From NCBI RefSeq assembly GCF_003258945.1, contig NZ_QLIX01000005.1, positions 124,001-188,000 of the forward strand: a stretch of 64,000 nt of DNA. The letters run 5' to 3'. The notes beneath the pieces are model-generated. The model had not been told where the DNA came from and made no database searches. It worked only from the letters and a program-made list of their open reading frames with translations. Made by a program: the position numbers and the translations under genes. The DNA comes from Roseicella frigidaeris (GTDB lineage: Bacteria; Pseudomonadota; Alphaproteobacteria; Acetobacterales; Acetobacteraceae). Positions 38,948-48,092 of this stretch are shown here, piece after piece; the stretch's first letter is position 1, and the number at the start of each line of letters is the position of its first letter.

Positions 38948-40056
38948 GCACCCCCGCGGCCCGGCGACGCCTGCAACGCCTCCTGCTGCTGCTCGGCGTG
39001 CCGCTGCTGGTCCTGCTCGCCGCCGCGGTCCTCTGGCAGCGCGGCGGCCGCTACGTGACCGCCGAGAATGCCTATGTGAAGGCCGACATCGTGCAGATCG
39101 CGCCCGAGATCGGCGGCCGCATCCTCGAGGTCGCGGTGCAGAACCATGATCGCGTCCAGGCCGGCGCGGTGCTGCTGCGGCTCGATCCCGAGCCCTACCG
39201 CCTGGCGCTGGAGAAGGCCGAGGCCGAGCTCGACGCCGCCCGCACCGCGGTCGAGACCGCGCGCGCCACCTACCGCGAGACGCAGAGCGAGCTCGGCGAG
39301 CTGCAGAACCGCGCCGACTACCTCCTGCGCCAGGCGCGGCGGCAGCAGGCGCTGGCGGCCCGCGGCGTCGCCCCGGCCACCAAGCTCGAGGAGACGCAGA
39401 GCGATGCCGAGGTGGCGCATGAGCGCATCAAGGTGGTGCGGCAGCGGCTGCTCCGGCTGCTGACGGCGCTGAAGGGCGATCCGGACCTGCCGGTCGAGGA
39501 GCATCCGACGGTGCGCGAGCGCATGGCCGAGCGCGACCAGGCGCTGCTCGACCTGCGGCGGACCACCCTCCACGCCCCGATCGGCGGCACCATCGTCAAT
39601 CTCCGGCTGCAGCGCGGCGAGCAGCTGAAGCCGGCGACGCCGGTCTTCGCCCTGGTCTCGGAGCGGCGCCCCTGGGTGGAGGCCAACCTGAAGGAGACCA
39701 CCCTCACCCACATCACCACGGGACAGGCCGTGGCGGTGGTGCTCGACCTCTACCCGGATCTGCGCTGGACCGGCGTGGTCGAGAGCATCAGCCCGGCGAC
39801 CGGCGCCGAATTCGCCATCCTGCCGCCGCAGAACGCCTCCGGGAACTGGGTGAAGGTGGTGCAGCGGCTGCCGGTGCGGATCCGCCTCGAGCCCTTCCCC
39901 GGCGAGCCGCCGCTGCGCGCCGGCGTCACCGCGACGGTGGCCATCGACACCGGCCGCCAGCGCCGCCTCGGCGACGTGGCGGCGGCGATCGCCGGCTGGC
40001 TCCGGGGCGGGGCCAATGCCGCCGGGCGGGAAGGCCGGATCGCCGCCGGGGAATGA
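38944..40056 (+). CDS. HlyD/EmrA-family membrane fusion protein
   Basis: 370 aa, start overlapping the marR stop (ATGA). A single N-terminal membrane helix (about residues 10-30) is followed by the lipoyl-like half DADIVQ-type motif YVKADIVQIAPEIGGRILEVAVQNHDRVQAGAVLLRLDP. A long coiled-coil hairpin follows (about 85-200, rich in Ala, Glu and Arg), then the second lipoyl half TTLHAPIGGTIVNLRLQRGEQLKP and a beta-barrel domain. It would bridge the EmrB-like transporter at 36.8-38.3 kb to an outer-membrane channel, which is not encoded here. Confidence 0.92.
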   Translation: MSTPAARRRLQRLLLLLGVPLLVLLAAAVLWQRGGRYVTAENAYVKADIVQIAPEIGGRILEVAVQNHDRVQAGAVLLRLDPEPYRLALEKAEAELDAARTAVETARATYRETQSELGELQNRADYLLRQARRQQALAARGVAPATKLEETQSDAEVAHERIKVVRQRLLRLLTALKGDPDLPVEEHPTVRERMAERDQALLDLRRTTLHAPIGGTIVNLRLQRGEQLKPATPVFALVSERRPWVEANLKETTLTHITTGQAVAVVLDLYPDLRWTGVVESISPATGAEFAILPPQNASGNWVKVVQRLPVRIRLEPFPGEPPLRAGVTATVAIDTGRQRRLGDVAAAIAGWLRGGANAAGREGRIAAGE

Positions 40057-40078
40057 TACCCGACGCAGGAGGTTCCGA

Positions 40079-40219
40079 CCCGCGGCCCGCAGGGCCGGGC
40101 GCCCGAATGGGCGCCGCGGGTCGCGCCGTCAGGCGCGCCAAATGGCGCGACGCCGCGAAGGCCCAGGCAAACCGGAGGGTTGCGCCCGGCGCTGAGGGCC
40201 AGGACGGTGAAACCGTCCT
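40079..40219. repeat. Tandem hairpin repeat (family B), copy 2, inverted relative to copy 1
   Basis: Nested and tandem hairpins: CCCGCGG (40079-40085) with CCGCGGG (40114-40120), enclosing GGCGCCC-GAAT-GGGCGCC (40098-40115); TCGCGCC...GGCGCGA (40121-40150); and AGGACGGT-GAA-ACCGTCCT (40201-40219). Read on the minus strand, the order of segments matches that at 36696-36775. With no gene between emrA-like and the metallopeptidase, this fills most of the 270-base gap 40057-40326. Confidence 0.82.
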
Positions 40220-40326
40220 GCGCTCGGCATGAGCCCGCCGGGCTTTTCCGCAGGTGCGAAACCCGTCGCCCCGCCATGCGTCCTGCGAGGCATCGCGGCC
40301 GCCGCCGGCCGCCATGGAGGCCGTGC

Positions 40327-41406
40327 ATGCGACTGTTCCGCTGCCAGAACTGTGACCAGGTGCTCTATTTCGAGAACACCAAATGCGAGCGCTGCGGCTT
40401 CCGTCTCGGCTTCCTGCCGGAGGTGACGCGCCTCTCGGCCCTGGAGCCGGCCGGCGACCCGGCCTGGACGCCGCTGGCGGCCAAGGACCAGCAGCGGCTC
40501 TTCTGCACCAATGCCCAGTACGACGCCTGCAACTGGCTGGTGCCGGCGGGCACCGCCGATGCCTTCTGCGCGGCCTGCCGGCACAACCGGACGGTGCCCG
40601 ACCTCACCTTGCCCGAGAACCTGCCGCCCTGGCGCAAGATCCAGGATGCGGAGCGCCGGCTGGTCTATTCCCTGCTCCGCCTCGGCCTGCCGCTGCAGGA
40701 CCGGCTGGCCGATCCGCAGCATGGGCTCGCCTTCGACGTCCTCGCCGACCCGCCCGAGGGTGGCACCTCCCGCGTCATGACCGGGCATGACGAGGGGCTG
40801 ATCACCATGGCGCTGGTCGAGGCCGACGATGCCGAGCGGGAGAAGCGCCGCGCCGCCATGGGCGAGCCCTACCGCACCCTGCTCGGCCATTACCGGCACG
40901 AGAGCGGGCACCATTACTGGGACCTGCTGGTGCGCGACGGCGGCAGGCTGGAGGAATGCCGCGCCGTCTTCGGCGACGACAGCCAGGATTACGGCGCGGC
41001 CTTGCAGCGCCACTACAACGAGGGGCCGCCAGCCAACTGGCAGGAGGCCTATGTTAGCGCCTATGCGACGACCCACCCTTGGGAGGATTTCGCCGAGACC
41101 TGGGCGCATTACCTGCACATCGTCGACACGCTGGAGATGGCCAGCGCCTTCGGCCTGCAGGTCGCGCCCAAGGTGGCGAAGACCGACGACCTCGACGCCA
41201 AGATCGATTTCGACCCCTATGCGCAGGAGCGGGTCGAGCCGCTGCTGGAGGCCTGGCTGCCGCTGACCTTCGCCGCGAACAGCCTGAACCGCTGCATGGG
41301 CGCGCCCGATCTTTACCCCTTCGTCCTGTCGCCGCCGGCCATGGAGAAGCTCGGCTTCGTCCACCAGTTGATCCGCGGGGTCAGGCAAAACCCAGCGACG
41401 CCGTGA
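40327..41406 (+). CDS. Zinc-ribbon putative metallopeptidase (DUF2248-like)
   Basis: 359 aa from the ATG at 40327. The first residues form a zinc ribbon with Cys6, Cys9, Cys20 and Cys23 (RCQNCDQ... CERCGF). A second Cys set lies near CTNAQYDACNW and CAACRHN. The body has the metallopeptidase motif HYRHESGHHYW (HExxH variant HESGH), followed by HPWEDFAETWAHYLHIVDT, whose Glu may be the third zinc ligand. The family is annotated as putative zinc-binding metallopeptidases; the substrate is unknown. No signal peptide. Its 3' end overlaps the convergent dehydrogenase gene by 26 bases. Confidence 0.85.
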   Translation: MRLFRCQNCDQVLYFENTKCERCGFRLGFLPEVTRLSALEPAGDPAWTPLAAKDQQRLFCTNAQYDACNWLVPAGTADAFCAACRHNRTVPDLTLPENLPPWRKIQDAERRLVYSLLRLGLPLQDRLADPQHGLAFDVLADPPEGGTSRVMTGHDEGLITMALVEADDAEREKRRAAMGEPYRTLLGHYRHESGHHYWDLLVRDGGRLEECRAVFGDDSQDYGAALQRHYNEGPPANWQEAYVSAYATTHPWEDFAETWAHYLHIVDTLEMASAFGLQVAPKVAKTDDLDAKIDFDPYAQERVEPLLEAWLPLTFAANSLNRCMGAPDLYPFVLSPPAMEKLGFVHQLIRGVRQNPATP

Positions 41407-42433
41407 GTCCCGCCTCCTCGGCGAGGCCGCGTAGCTTCGCCCAGGTCGCCGGTTCGATCTCGACGCCCTCGGCGGCGCGCTGCCGCTCCGCCTGATGCTC
41501 GACCTCGCCGGGATAGAGCACGCCCTGGCTGCCCTTGGCCGGCGGCGTGTCCTTCAGGTACTGCGCGAACTCCGCCACCTCCTTGCGGAAGGTCAGCAGC
41601 GGCCGGAAGGCCTCGACCTTGATGGCGATGAGGAAGCAGCCGTCATTGTGCCGGCCGCTCGGCTCGACGCCGAAGCCGAGGCCGGTGAGCAGCCCGCAGA
41701 ACACCTCGCCCATGGCCGCCAGCGCGGTGCCCTTGTAGCCCTCGCCCGCGCCGCCGAGCGGCAGCAGGGCGCCGCCATTGATCTTCTTCGGATCGGTGGT
41801 CAGCTCGCCCTCGCTGTCCACCACCCAGCCGCGCGGGATCTCCTGGCCGCGCGCCTCGGCCAGCTTCACCTTGCCCATGGCCACCGCCGAGGTGGCGAAA
41901 TCCATGCAGAAGGGCCCATCGAGATCGGAGGGCACGGCCATCGCCCAGGGATTGGTGCCGAGCCGCGCCGCCCGCCCGCCGAAGGGCGCGACGCCCTTGG
42001 GGGAGCGGCCGCTATCGGCCCAGGCCATGCCGATCATCCCCGCCTTCGCCGCCATCAGCGGATAGCTCGCCAGCCGCCCGACATGGCCCTGGCGGAACAC
42101 CGTGCAGGCGGCGATGTTGCCCTTCTCTGCCTTCTCGATGGTGAGCTGCATGGCGCGCTCGTTGACGACGTAGCCGAAGCCCCAATTCCCGTCGACCACC
42201 GTCGTCGTCGGCGATTCCTGCACGATGGCGAAGGGCGCGCCGGGGACGATGTGCCCGACCCGCACGCGCTCGATGTAATTGGGCAGCATGATGACGCCGT
42301 GGCTGTCATGCCCGGCGAGGTTGGCGTTCACCACATGGCGGGCGACGGTCGCCGCCTCGTCCTTCGGCACGCCATTCGCCATCAGCAGCGCGCGGCCGAT
42401 CTCGCGCAGCCTCTCGGCCTGGACCTTCGGCAT
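41381..42433 (-). CDS. Ldh/MDH2-family NAD(P)-dependent oxidoreductase
   Basis: 350 aa. This family (malate/L-sulfolactate/ureidoglycolate dehydrogenases) has a non-Rossmann NAD fold. Typical features: NANLAGHDSHGVIMLPNYIERVRVG near the start with the catalytic His, then HVGRLASYPLMAAKAGMIGMAWADS, TNPWAMAVP, FCMDFATSAVAMGKV and LPLGGAGEGYKG. A 2-hydroxyacid substrate is likely. It follows pirin and other minus-strand genes but with a 109-base gap, so it may have its own promoter. It convergently overlaps the metallopeptidase gene. Confidence 0.92.
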   Translation of the reverse strand: MPKVQAERLREIGRALLMANGVPKDEAATVARHVVNANLAGHDSHGVIMLPNYIERVRVGHIVPGAPFAIVQESPTTTVVDGNWGFGYVVNERAMQLTIEKAEKGNIAACTVFRQGHVGRLASYPLMAAKAGMIGMAWADSGRSPKGVAPFGGRAARLGTNPWAMAVPSDLDGPFCMDFATSAVAMGKVKLAEARGQEIPRGWVVDSEGELTTDPKKINGGALLPLGGAGEGYKGTALAAMGEVFCGLLTGLGFGVEPSGRHNDGCFLIAIKVEAFRPLLTFRKEVAEFAQYLKDTPPAKGSQGVLYPGEVEHQAERQRAAEGVEIEPATWAKLRGLAEEAGLTASLGFA

Positions 42434-42542
42434 CCGTCCCTCCCGCCTGTATGGCGAGAGCTTCGCGCCGAAGCGCCGGCAGCGAAAGGGGGCAGGCCCG
42501 CGCCTGCCCCCCCTCCGGCCGTCTCCCCGGGAAGCGGGGCGA

Positions 42543-43253
42543 TTACGCCTTCGCCACCTCGACCAGCACCAGCTCGGCATCCTCGCCGGCGGTGATCTCG
42601 ATCGCCGGCTCGTCGACGATGCCGGCGCCGTCACGGGTGCCGAGCGCCACGCCATTCACCGTCACCGCGCCCTTGGCCGGCACGAGGTAGGCGGCGCGGC
42701 CCTCGGCGAGGGGCTGGCGCAGGGTCTGCCCGGCCTTCAGCGTCGCCGCCAGCACGGCGCCGTCGACATTCAGCGGCAGGGCGCCGCTCTCGGCATCCTG
42801 CGGCCGGCCGCTCGCCAGCACCTCGAAGCCGGCCTCGCGGCTCGCCTTCGGGAATTGCCTGGCGCCCCAATGAGGCTTGGCGCCGCGGCGGTCGGGGATG
42901 ATCCAGATCTGGAAGATCCGGGTGGTCTCCGGCTCCAGGTTGTACTCGCTGTGCACCACGCCGGTGCCGGCCGACATGATCTGCACGTCGCCCGCCTCGG
43001 TGCGGCCTTCGTTGCCCAGGCTGTCGCGATGGGTGATGGCGCCGTCGCGGACATAGGTGACGATCTCCATGTCGCGGTGCGGATGCGGGTCGAAGCCGGT
43101 GCCGGCGGCGATCTCGTCATCGTTCCAGACGCGCAGCCGGCCCCAGTTCATCCGCGCGGGATCGTGGTAGCCGGCGAAGGAGAAGTGGTGCCGCGCCTTC
43201 AGCCAGCCATGGTCGGCGCCGCCCAGGGTCTTGAAGGGTCGGACTTCGATCAT
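42543..43253 (-). CDS. Pirin-family protein (YhhW-like)
   Basis: 236 aa. Bicupin. The N-terminal cupin keeps the four metal ligands of pirin at canonical spacing: His57 and His59 (DPHPHRD), His101 and Glu103 (VVHSEYN). The second cupin is degenerate. Bacterial YhhW-type pirins can act as quercetin 2,3-dioxygenases in vitro; physiological roles vary. It begins MIEVRPFKTLGGADHGWLKARHHFSF, a classic start of this subfamily. No linked regulator or redox partner is visible. Confidence 0.92.
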   Translation of the reverse strand: MIEVRPFKTLGGADHGWLKARHHFSFAGYHDPARMNWGRLRVWNDDEIAAGTGFDPHPHRDMEIVTYVRDGAITHRDSLGNEGRTEAGDVQIMSAGTGVVHSEYNLEPETTRIFQIWIIPDRRGAKPHWGARQFPKASREAGFEVLASGRPQDAESGALPLNVDGAVLAATLKAGQTLRQPLAEGRAAYLVPAKGAVTVNGVALGTRDGAGIVDEPAIEITAGEDAELVLVEVAKA

Positions 43254-43342
43254 CGGGAGCCTCTCACCGGACGTCTTGTCGTCCGTTGGCCCCTAGATGG
43301 CCCGGCGCCGAACCGCTCGCCATGCCGTGAGCCTGATCGCCA

Positions 43343-43927
43343 TCATTGGCCGGCGCTATCGCGGGGCGGCAAGGCGATGCGGAAGCGCAGGCCCGATGCC
43401 TGCCCGCGGGCGGCATCCGTCTCGAAGCGCCCGACCAGAATGCCGCCATTGCGGGCGATGACGGCGATGGAGGCGAGGTTGTCGGGGTCGGTGGTCAGCT
43501 CGACCCAGGGCAGGCCGAGCGGCGCCGCCGCGCGCAGCATCAGGCCGAGCGCCCGGCTCGCCTGGCCCTCGCCGCGCCGCCAGGGCACCACCGCATAGCC
43601 GATATGGCCGAGCACATGGCCGGGCAGGGCCGGCGTGCCGGGCTGCCAGCGCAGGCCGATCGAGCCGCAGAAGCCGGCATCCCAGATCCAGCGGCGGAAG
43701 CCCGGCAGGCGCGGCCGGGTGCTGCCATCGGGCAGGGTGATGGGTGCGCCGCGCGCCCCGGGATCGTCGAGCCCGGCGAGGAAGCCGGCCGGGTCGCGGG
43801 CGATGGCCGCGCGCTCCGCCCGCGCGGTCTCTGCCGGCCGCACATTGTCGGGCGACCAGCCGCGATCGAGCGCCTCGAGATAGGCCGGCAGATGCTCCGC
43901 CACCGGCCGCACCAGCTCGGTCGGCAT
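43343..43927 (-). CDS. GNAT-family N-acetyltransferase
   Basis: 194 aa. It resembles the GCN5-related group annotated as putative acetyltransferases that begin with ELVRPVAEHLPAYLEALDRGWSPDN. The acetyl-CoA loop is ending VVPWRRGEGQASRALGLML (RGxGxA type). NLASIAVIARNGGILVGRFE matches the final helix and strand of the fold. The target is unknown. It is isolated by short gaps from pirin and the universal stress gene; a strong hairpin lies in the upstream gap. Confidence 0.87.
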   Translation of the reverse strand: MPTELVRPVAEHLPAYLEALDRGWSPDNVRPAETARAERAAIARDPAGFLAGLDDPGARGAPITLPDGSTRPRLPGFRRWIWDAGFCGSIGLRWQPGTPALPGHVLGHIGYAVVPWRRGEGQASRALGLMLRAAAPLGLPWVELTTDPDNLASIAVIARNGGILVGRFETDAARGQASGLRFRIALPPRDSAGQ

Positions 43928-44004
43928 GCTCGTCCCCTGCCCTTCGCCCCCTGCCCTTTGCCTCCGTCCCAGGCCGGCGACCGCAACCTGCCGCCGCCCG
44001 TTGC

Positions 44005-44029
44005 CCTGCCGAGGCTTCGCCTCGGCAGG
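44005..44029. repeat. Strong hairpin between universal stress and GNAT genes
   Basis: CCTGCCGAGGC-TTC-GCCTCGGCAGG, an 11-bp perfect stem with a 3-base loop. It lies in the 172-base gap 43928-44099 and is flanked by more GC-rich partial palindromes. It could attenuate read-through from the universal stress gene or be a further relative of the family B hairpins. Confidence 0.65.
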
Positions 44030-44099
44030 CTGCGGCGCGCCGACGACCCGATGCGACTCGCGGGGTCCCTGCGAAGACCCGCAGCGGCGCCGTGGGGCG

Positions 44100-44978
44100 C
44101 TACCGGCACATCAGGACGGGGATGTCGCTGTTCTCGAGGATATGCCGGGTGACGCCGCCGAGGATGAGCTGGCGCAGCCGCGAATGGCTGTAGGCGCCCA
44201 TGCAGAGCAGGTCGGCGCGGAAATCCCGCGCCGCGCCGAGCAGCCCGGCGCCGACATCCTTGGTCTGCGGCTTGAACAGCACCGGCTCGGCCTCGATCTC
44301 GTGCCAGCGCAGATAGCTGCGGATGCCGTCCACCGTGGGGCCGCGGCGCTGGTACTCGTCGGCATAGAGCAGCCGCACGGCATTCGCCCGGTGCAGCCAG
44401 GGCAGGCTGGCGGCGATGGCCGCCGCGCTCTCGGCCGAGCCGTTCCAGGCGCAGCAGACCCGGGTGCCGATGGTGGGCGGCGCCTCGCGCGGCGCGATCA
44501 GCACCGGCCGGCCGGAATCGAACAGCACCGCATGCAGCGCGTCGGAGGAGGAGACATCCTCCCCCGCCTCCGGATGCGGCACCACGGCGAGGTCGTAGAG
44601 GCGCGACTGCTGCGCCACCACATCCTCCTCGCGGCCGGCAATGCTCTCGAAGGAGAGGGTCGGGCCGTCGGCCTTCAGCGCGCTCTCGGCGCTGTCGGCC
44701 AGCACCACGCCGCCGGAGCGGTCGGCGAAGCGCTCGAAGAGGGAGCGGACGCGGCTGGCGCGCTCGCCGCTCTCCCGCTCGGTCGCGGCCATCATCTCCT
44801 CGATCATGGCGCCCGAGAGCCCCTCGCCGGCCAGCGGCGCGACGTCGCGGGCATCGACCCGGACATGCAGGCAATGGACATGCGCGTTCCAGATCCGCGC
44901 CACCATCAGCGCGGTGGCGAGGGCGGCCTCCCCGGCGGCGGTGCCGGTCAGCGGCAGAAGCAGGCGTCGATAGGCCAT
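44100..44978 (-). CDS. Tandem-domain universal stress protein
   Basis: 292 aa, two UspA folds. The first begins YRRLLLPLTGTAAGEAALATAL; the second runs from about residue 165 (VCCAWNGSAESAAAIAAS) and closes with MGAYSHSRLRQLILGGVTRHILENSDIPVLM. In ATP-binding members the motif is G-x2-G-x9-G-S/T; here the second Gly is not kept, so ATP binding is uncertain. It is co-oriented with the APH/kinase fusion and pdxH upstream, with only 36 bases to the former. Stress or respiration-linked expression is usual for the family. Confidence 0.9.
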   Translation of the reverse strand: MAYRRLLLPLTGTAAGEAALATALMVARIWNAHVHCLHVRVDARDVAPLAGEGLSGAMIEEMMAATERESGERASRVRSLFERFADRSGGVVLADSAESALKADGPTLSFESIAGREEDVVAQQSRLYDLAVVPHPEAGEDVSSSDALHAVLFDSGRPVLIAPREAPPTIGTRVCCAWNGSAESAAAIAASLPWLHRANAVRLLYADEYQRRGPTVDGIRSYLRWHEIEAEPVLFKPQTKDVGAGLLGAARDFRADLLCMGAYSHSRLRQLILGGVTRHILENSDIPVLMCR

Positions 44979-45014
44979 GGCGCGTCTCCACGGGGCGCAG
45001 GAGGTGACTGTCCG

Positions 45015-46490
45015 CTAGAGCCGATCGCCGTTCAAGCCCAGGCACCGGCGGGCCATCGGGACCGGGTCCGCCGTCGCGTCCAGCCGTTGCCAGCGCAGCG
45101 TCCCGACCCCGCGCGCCGCCGCGGCCTCCAGCACCGCGACATCGGCATCCGAGGCATCGCCGCGACGCGACTCGATGCGGGCGCGCAGCACCGGCAGCGG
45201 CGCCTCCAGCCAGAGCCCGGCGAAGGGCGCCGCGCCGCGCGCCGCCTCGATCGCCGCCCGCTCCTCCTCCCGCAGGAAGGCGGCGTCGGCGATGACGGCA
45301 TGGCCGCCGCCGAGCGCCTCGCCGGCCACGGCCGCCAGCTCGGCGAAGACCGCGGCGCTCGCCTCCGGCGCATAGGCCGCGGCCGGCAGCCGCTCCTCCG
45401 GGGCGCGGCCGGCGCGGCGCTTGCGGATCTCGTCGCTGCGCAGCACCAGCGCCCCCGGCGCGGCGCCGAGCGACGGCGCCAGGGCGCGGGCGAGGCGCGA
45501 CTTGCCGGTGCCCTGCAGCCCGCCCACCGCCACCAGGCGCGGCGGCGGCGGCGCCAGCATCGCCTCGGCGCGGTCGAGATAGGGCAGCCCCGCCGCTGCG
45601 CCCTTCGCCTGGGCCAGGACATGCGCCCGGATCAGGGCGCGGAGCGACAGCCAGAGCGGCAGGCCGGCGACCAGCCCGGCATCGCCGCTGCGCGCGACAT
45701 AGCGGTTCAGCACCCGGTTGGCGGCGGCGCGGCCGAGCCGGTGCTCGAGATCCATCAGCAGGAAGGCGAGGTCGTAGCCGGTGTCGATGGTCGCCAGCGC
45801 CTCGTCGAATTCCAGCGCGTCGAAGGGCGTCACCCGGCCGTCCAGCAGGCAGAGATTGCCGAGATGCAGGTCGCCATGGCAGCGCCGCACCCGGCCGGCC
45901 GCGGCGCGCGCCGCCAGCACCGGGGCGAGGCGGGCGATCCAGGCCTCGGTCGCCGCCAGCAGGGCGGCGATGCGCGCCTCCGGCAGCCCGGCCGCGCGCG
46001 CCGCCGTGCCGTTGCCCGCCAGCACCCGCCGCAGGGCGTCCGGCGCGTCGATGCCGGCGACCGGCGGCAGGGCGGCGTGCTGCGCGAAGACCGCATCAGC
46101 GACGGCATCGAGCCGCGCCGGCTCGAGCCCCTGGCGCGCCGCCACCGCATCGAGGAAATCCGCGGCGGGGACGGGCGCCATGCGCAGCACCCACTCCACC
46201 ACCTCCCCCTCGCCGTCGAGGGCGAGGCCGCCATCCGGCGCCCGCGTCACCGGCACCAGGCCGCGATACAGGGCGGGGGCGAAGGGCTGGTTGATCTCCA
46301 GCTCGCGGCGGAGGAAATGCGCCCGCGCCGCCAGCTTCGAGAAGTCGAGGAAGCCGAGCGCCACCGCCTTCTTCAGCTTCCAGGCGGCCTCGCGGCCGAC
46401 GAAGACGGCGGAGATATGCGTCTCGATCGGCTCGGCGCCGGTGAGGCGGCGGAGCAGCGCCGCCGTGCCGGCCTGGGCCGGCGGGATCAT
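45015..46490 (-). CDS. Aminoglycoside-phosphotransferase-like - P-loop kinase fusion
   Basis: 491 aa from the ATG at 46490. Residues about 20-300 are an APH/choline-kinase-like domain with the catalytic loop CHGDLHLGN (His205-Asn212) and a downstream FDALEFDEALATIDTGYDLAFL. From about 318 a second nucleotide-binding domain starts, with Walker A GGLQGTGKS (residues 323-331) and the Arg-rich LRSDEIRKRRAG. This two-domain layout is a known but uncharacterised proteobacterial family. It is unlikely to be a true antibiotic-resistance enzyme. The two kinase centres suggest sequential phosphorylation or regulation. It sits 25 bases after pdxH. Confidence 0.88.
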   Translation of the reverse strand: MIPPAQAGTAALLRRLTGAEPIETHISAVFVGREAAWKLKKAVALGFLDFSKLAARAHFLRRELEINQPFAPALYRGLVPVTRAPDGGLALDGEGEVVEWVLRMAPVPAADFLDAVAARQGLEPARLDAVADAVFAQHAALPPVAGIDAPDALRRVLAGNGTAARAAGLPEARIAALLAATEAWIARLAPVLAARAAAGRVRRCHGDLHLGNLCLLDGRVTPFDALEFDEALATIDTGYDLAFLLMDLEHRLGRAAANRVLNRYVARSGDAGLVAGLPLWLSLRALIRAHVLAQAKGAAAGLPYLDRAEAMLAPPPPRLVAVGGLQGTGKSRLARALAPSLGAAPGALVLRSDEIRKRRAGRAPEERLPAAAYAPEASAAVFAELAAVAGEALGGGHAVIADAAFLREEERAAIEAARGAAPFAGLWLEAPLPVLRARIESRRGDASDADVAVLEAAAARGVGTLRWQRLDATADPVPMARRCLGLNGDRL

Positions 46491-46515
46491 GCGCCCGCGG
46501 GCGGCCGGCGTACCG

Positions 46516-47109
46516 TCACGGGTACAGCGCCTCGACCCGCCAGCCCTCACCCTCGCTCCCGCGATGGAAGACCTGCCGGTCGTGCAGGCGGAAGGGCATG
46601 TCGCGCCAGAACTCGATGCGCTGCGGCAGCACCCGGAAGCCGGACCAGAATTCCGGCCGGGGGATCTCGCCGATGCCGAATTTCAGCGTGTGCTCCGCCA
46701 CCGCCCGCTCCAGCGCCCAGCGCCCCTCGAGCGGCCGGGACTGCCGGCTGGCCCAGGCGCCGATGCGCGAGCCGCGGGCGCGGGAGGCGTAGTAGGCATC
46801 GGCCTCGGCATCCGAGACGCGCTCGACCGGCCCCTCGACCCGGACGCTGCGCTGCAGGCTCTTCCAGTGGAAGCAGAGCGCGGCGAAGGGGTTGGCCAGC
46901 AGCTCGCCGCCCTTGCGGCTCTCGAGGTTGGTGTAGAAGACGAAGCCGCGCGGATCGACGCCCTTCAGCAGCACCATCCGCGCCGAGGGCCGCCCTTCCG
47001 GCGTCGAGGTCGCCAGGCAGACGGCGTTCGGGTCGTTCGGCTCGCTTTTCGTCGCCTCCGCCATCCAGGCCGCGAAACGGTCGAAGGGATCCTCGGCGGT
47101 GCTGTCCAT
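46516..47109 (-). CDS. pdxH: Pyridoxamine 5'-phosphate oxidase PdxH
   Basis: 197 aa. PdxH is the FMN-dependent enzyme that oxidises PNP or PMP to pyridoxal phosphate. Conserved blocks: [63 protein letters not shown], and the terminal [18 protein letters not shown]...[10 protein letters not shown]. The ending LYP is nearly invariant for PdxH. It is slightly short at the N-terminus compared with E. coli (218 aa), as in many alphaproteobacteria. Divergent from fabI over a 106-base gap, as often seen in this group. Confidence 0.96.
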   Translation of the reverse strand: MDSTAEDPFDRFAAWMAEATKSEPNDPNAVCLATSTPEGRPSARMVLLKGVDPRGFVFYTNLESRKGGELLANPFAALCFHWKSLQRSVRVEGPVERVSDAEADAYYASRARGSRIGAWASRQSRPLEGRWALERAVAEHTLKFGIGEIPRPEFWSGFRVLPQRIEFWRDMPFRLHDRQVFHRGSEGEGWRVEALYP

Positions 47110-47215
47110 GGCGGAAATCCCGGGTCACAAGGCGTGCGGCCGGAAACCCTTGCCCGGCGTCCGGCGGTGTGCCACCACGCCTGCCCATTCGCAACCAGCC
47201 GGATTCCGCCGCCGC

Positions 47216-48049
47216 ATGTCCGAAGCGCCCCTCGCCGCCGCACCCACCGGCACGCTCATGGCCGGCAAGCGGGGGCTCGTCATGGGGGTGGCGAACGACC
47301 GGTCCACCGCCTGGGGCATCGCCCGGGCGGTCGCGGCCCAGGGTGGCGAGGTGGCCTTCACCTATCAGGGCGAGGCGCTGGAGAAGCGGGTGCGGCCGCT
47401 GGCCGAGAGCATCGGCTCCTCCCTGGTGCTGCCCTGCGACGTGAGCGACGACGCCAGCGTCGATGCCGCCTTCGCCGCGATCGGCGAGCGCTGGGACAAC
47501 CTCGACTTCCTGGTGCATGCCATCGGCTTCGCCAACAAGGACTATCTGCGCGGCCGCTACCTCGACACGCCGCGCGACGTCTTCCTGCAGGCGCTCGACA
47601 TCTCCACCTATTCCTTCGTCTCGGTCAGCCAGCGGGCGGTGCCGCTGATGCGGAATGGCGGGGCGCTGCTGACCATGAGCTATCTCGGCGCCGAGCGGGT
47701 GACGCCGCACTACAACGTGATGGGCGTGGCCAAGGCGGCGCTGGAGGCCAGCGTGCGCTACCTCGCGGTCGATCTCGGCGGCCAGGGCATCCGGGTGAAC
47801 GCCATCTCGGCCGGGCCGATCCGCACCCTGGCGGCGAGCGGCATCGGCGATTTCCGCTACATCCTGAAGTGGAACCAGTTCAACAGCCCGCTCAAGCGCA
47901 ACGTCACCATCGAGGAGGTGGGCGGCGCCGGGCTCTATCTGTTGAGCGATCTCGGCGCCGGCGTGACCGGCGAGGTCCACCATGTCGATTGCGGCTACCA
48001 TGTCGTGGGCATGAAGGCGGTGGACGCGCCGGACATCAGCACCGTCTGA
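47216..48049 (+). CDS. fabI: Enoyl-[acyl-carrier-protein] reductase FabI
   Basis: 277 aa from the ATG at 47216; an internal Met (MAGKRGLVM) about 14 residues in is an alternative start. FabI performs the last reduction in type II fatty acid elongation with [21 protein letters not shown] is the FabI cofactor loop. The catalytic Tyr166-x6-Lys173 appears in [13 protein letters not shown], and [13 protein letters not shown] is the substrate-binding segment hit by triclosan-type inhibitors in relatives. It is followed 43 bases later by aroC. Confidence 0.96.
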   Translation: MSEAPLAAAPTGTLMAGKRGLVMGVANDRSTAWGIARAVAAQGGEVAFTYQGEALEKRVRPLAESIGSSLVLPCDVSDDASVDAAFAAIGERWDNLDFLVHAIGFANKDYLRGRYLDTPRDVFLQALDISTYSFVSVSQRAVPLMRNGGALLTMSYLGAERVTPHYNVMGVAKAALEASVRYLAVDLGGQGIRVNAISAGPIRTLAASGIGDFRYILKWNQFNSPLKRNVTIEEVGGAGLYLLSDLGAGVTGEVHHVDCGYHVVGMKAVDAPDISTV

Positions 48050-48092
48050 ACCGCCCCGCCCCCGCATTCCCCCTTCCAGGCCGCGGCGCCCC

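Noticed and set aside
45015-46490. Aminoglycoside resistance gene
   Set aside because: Only the fold is shared; the fused P-loop domain and the housekeeping context point to a metabolic kinase family.
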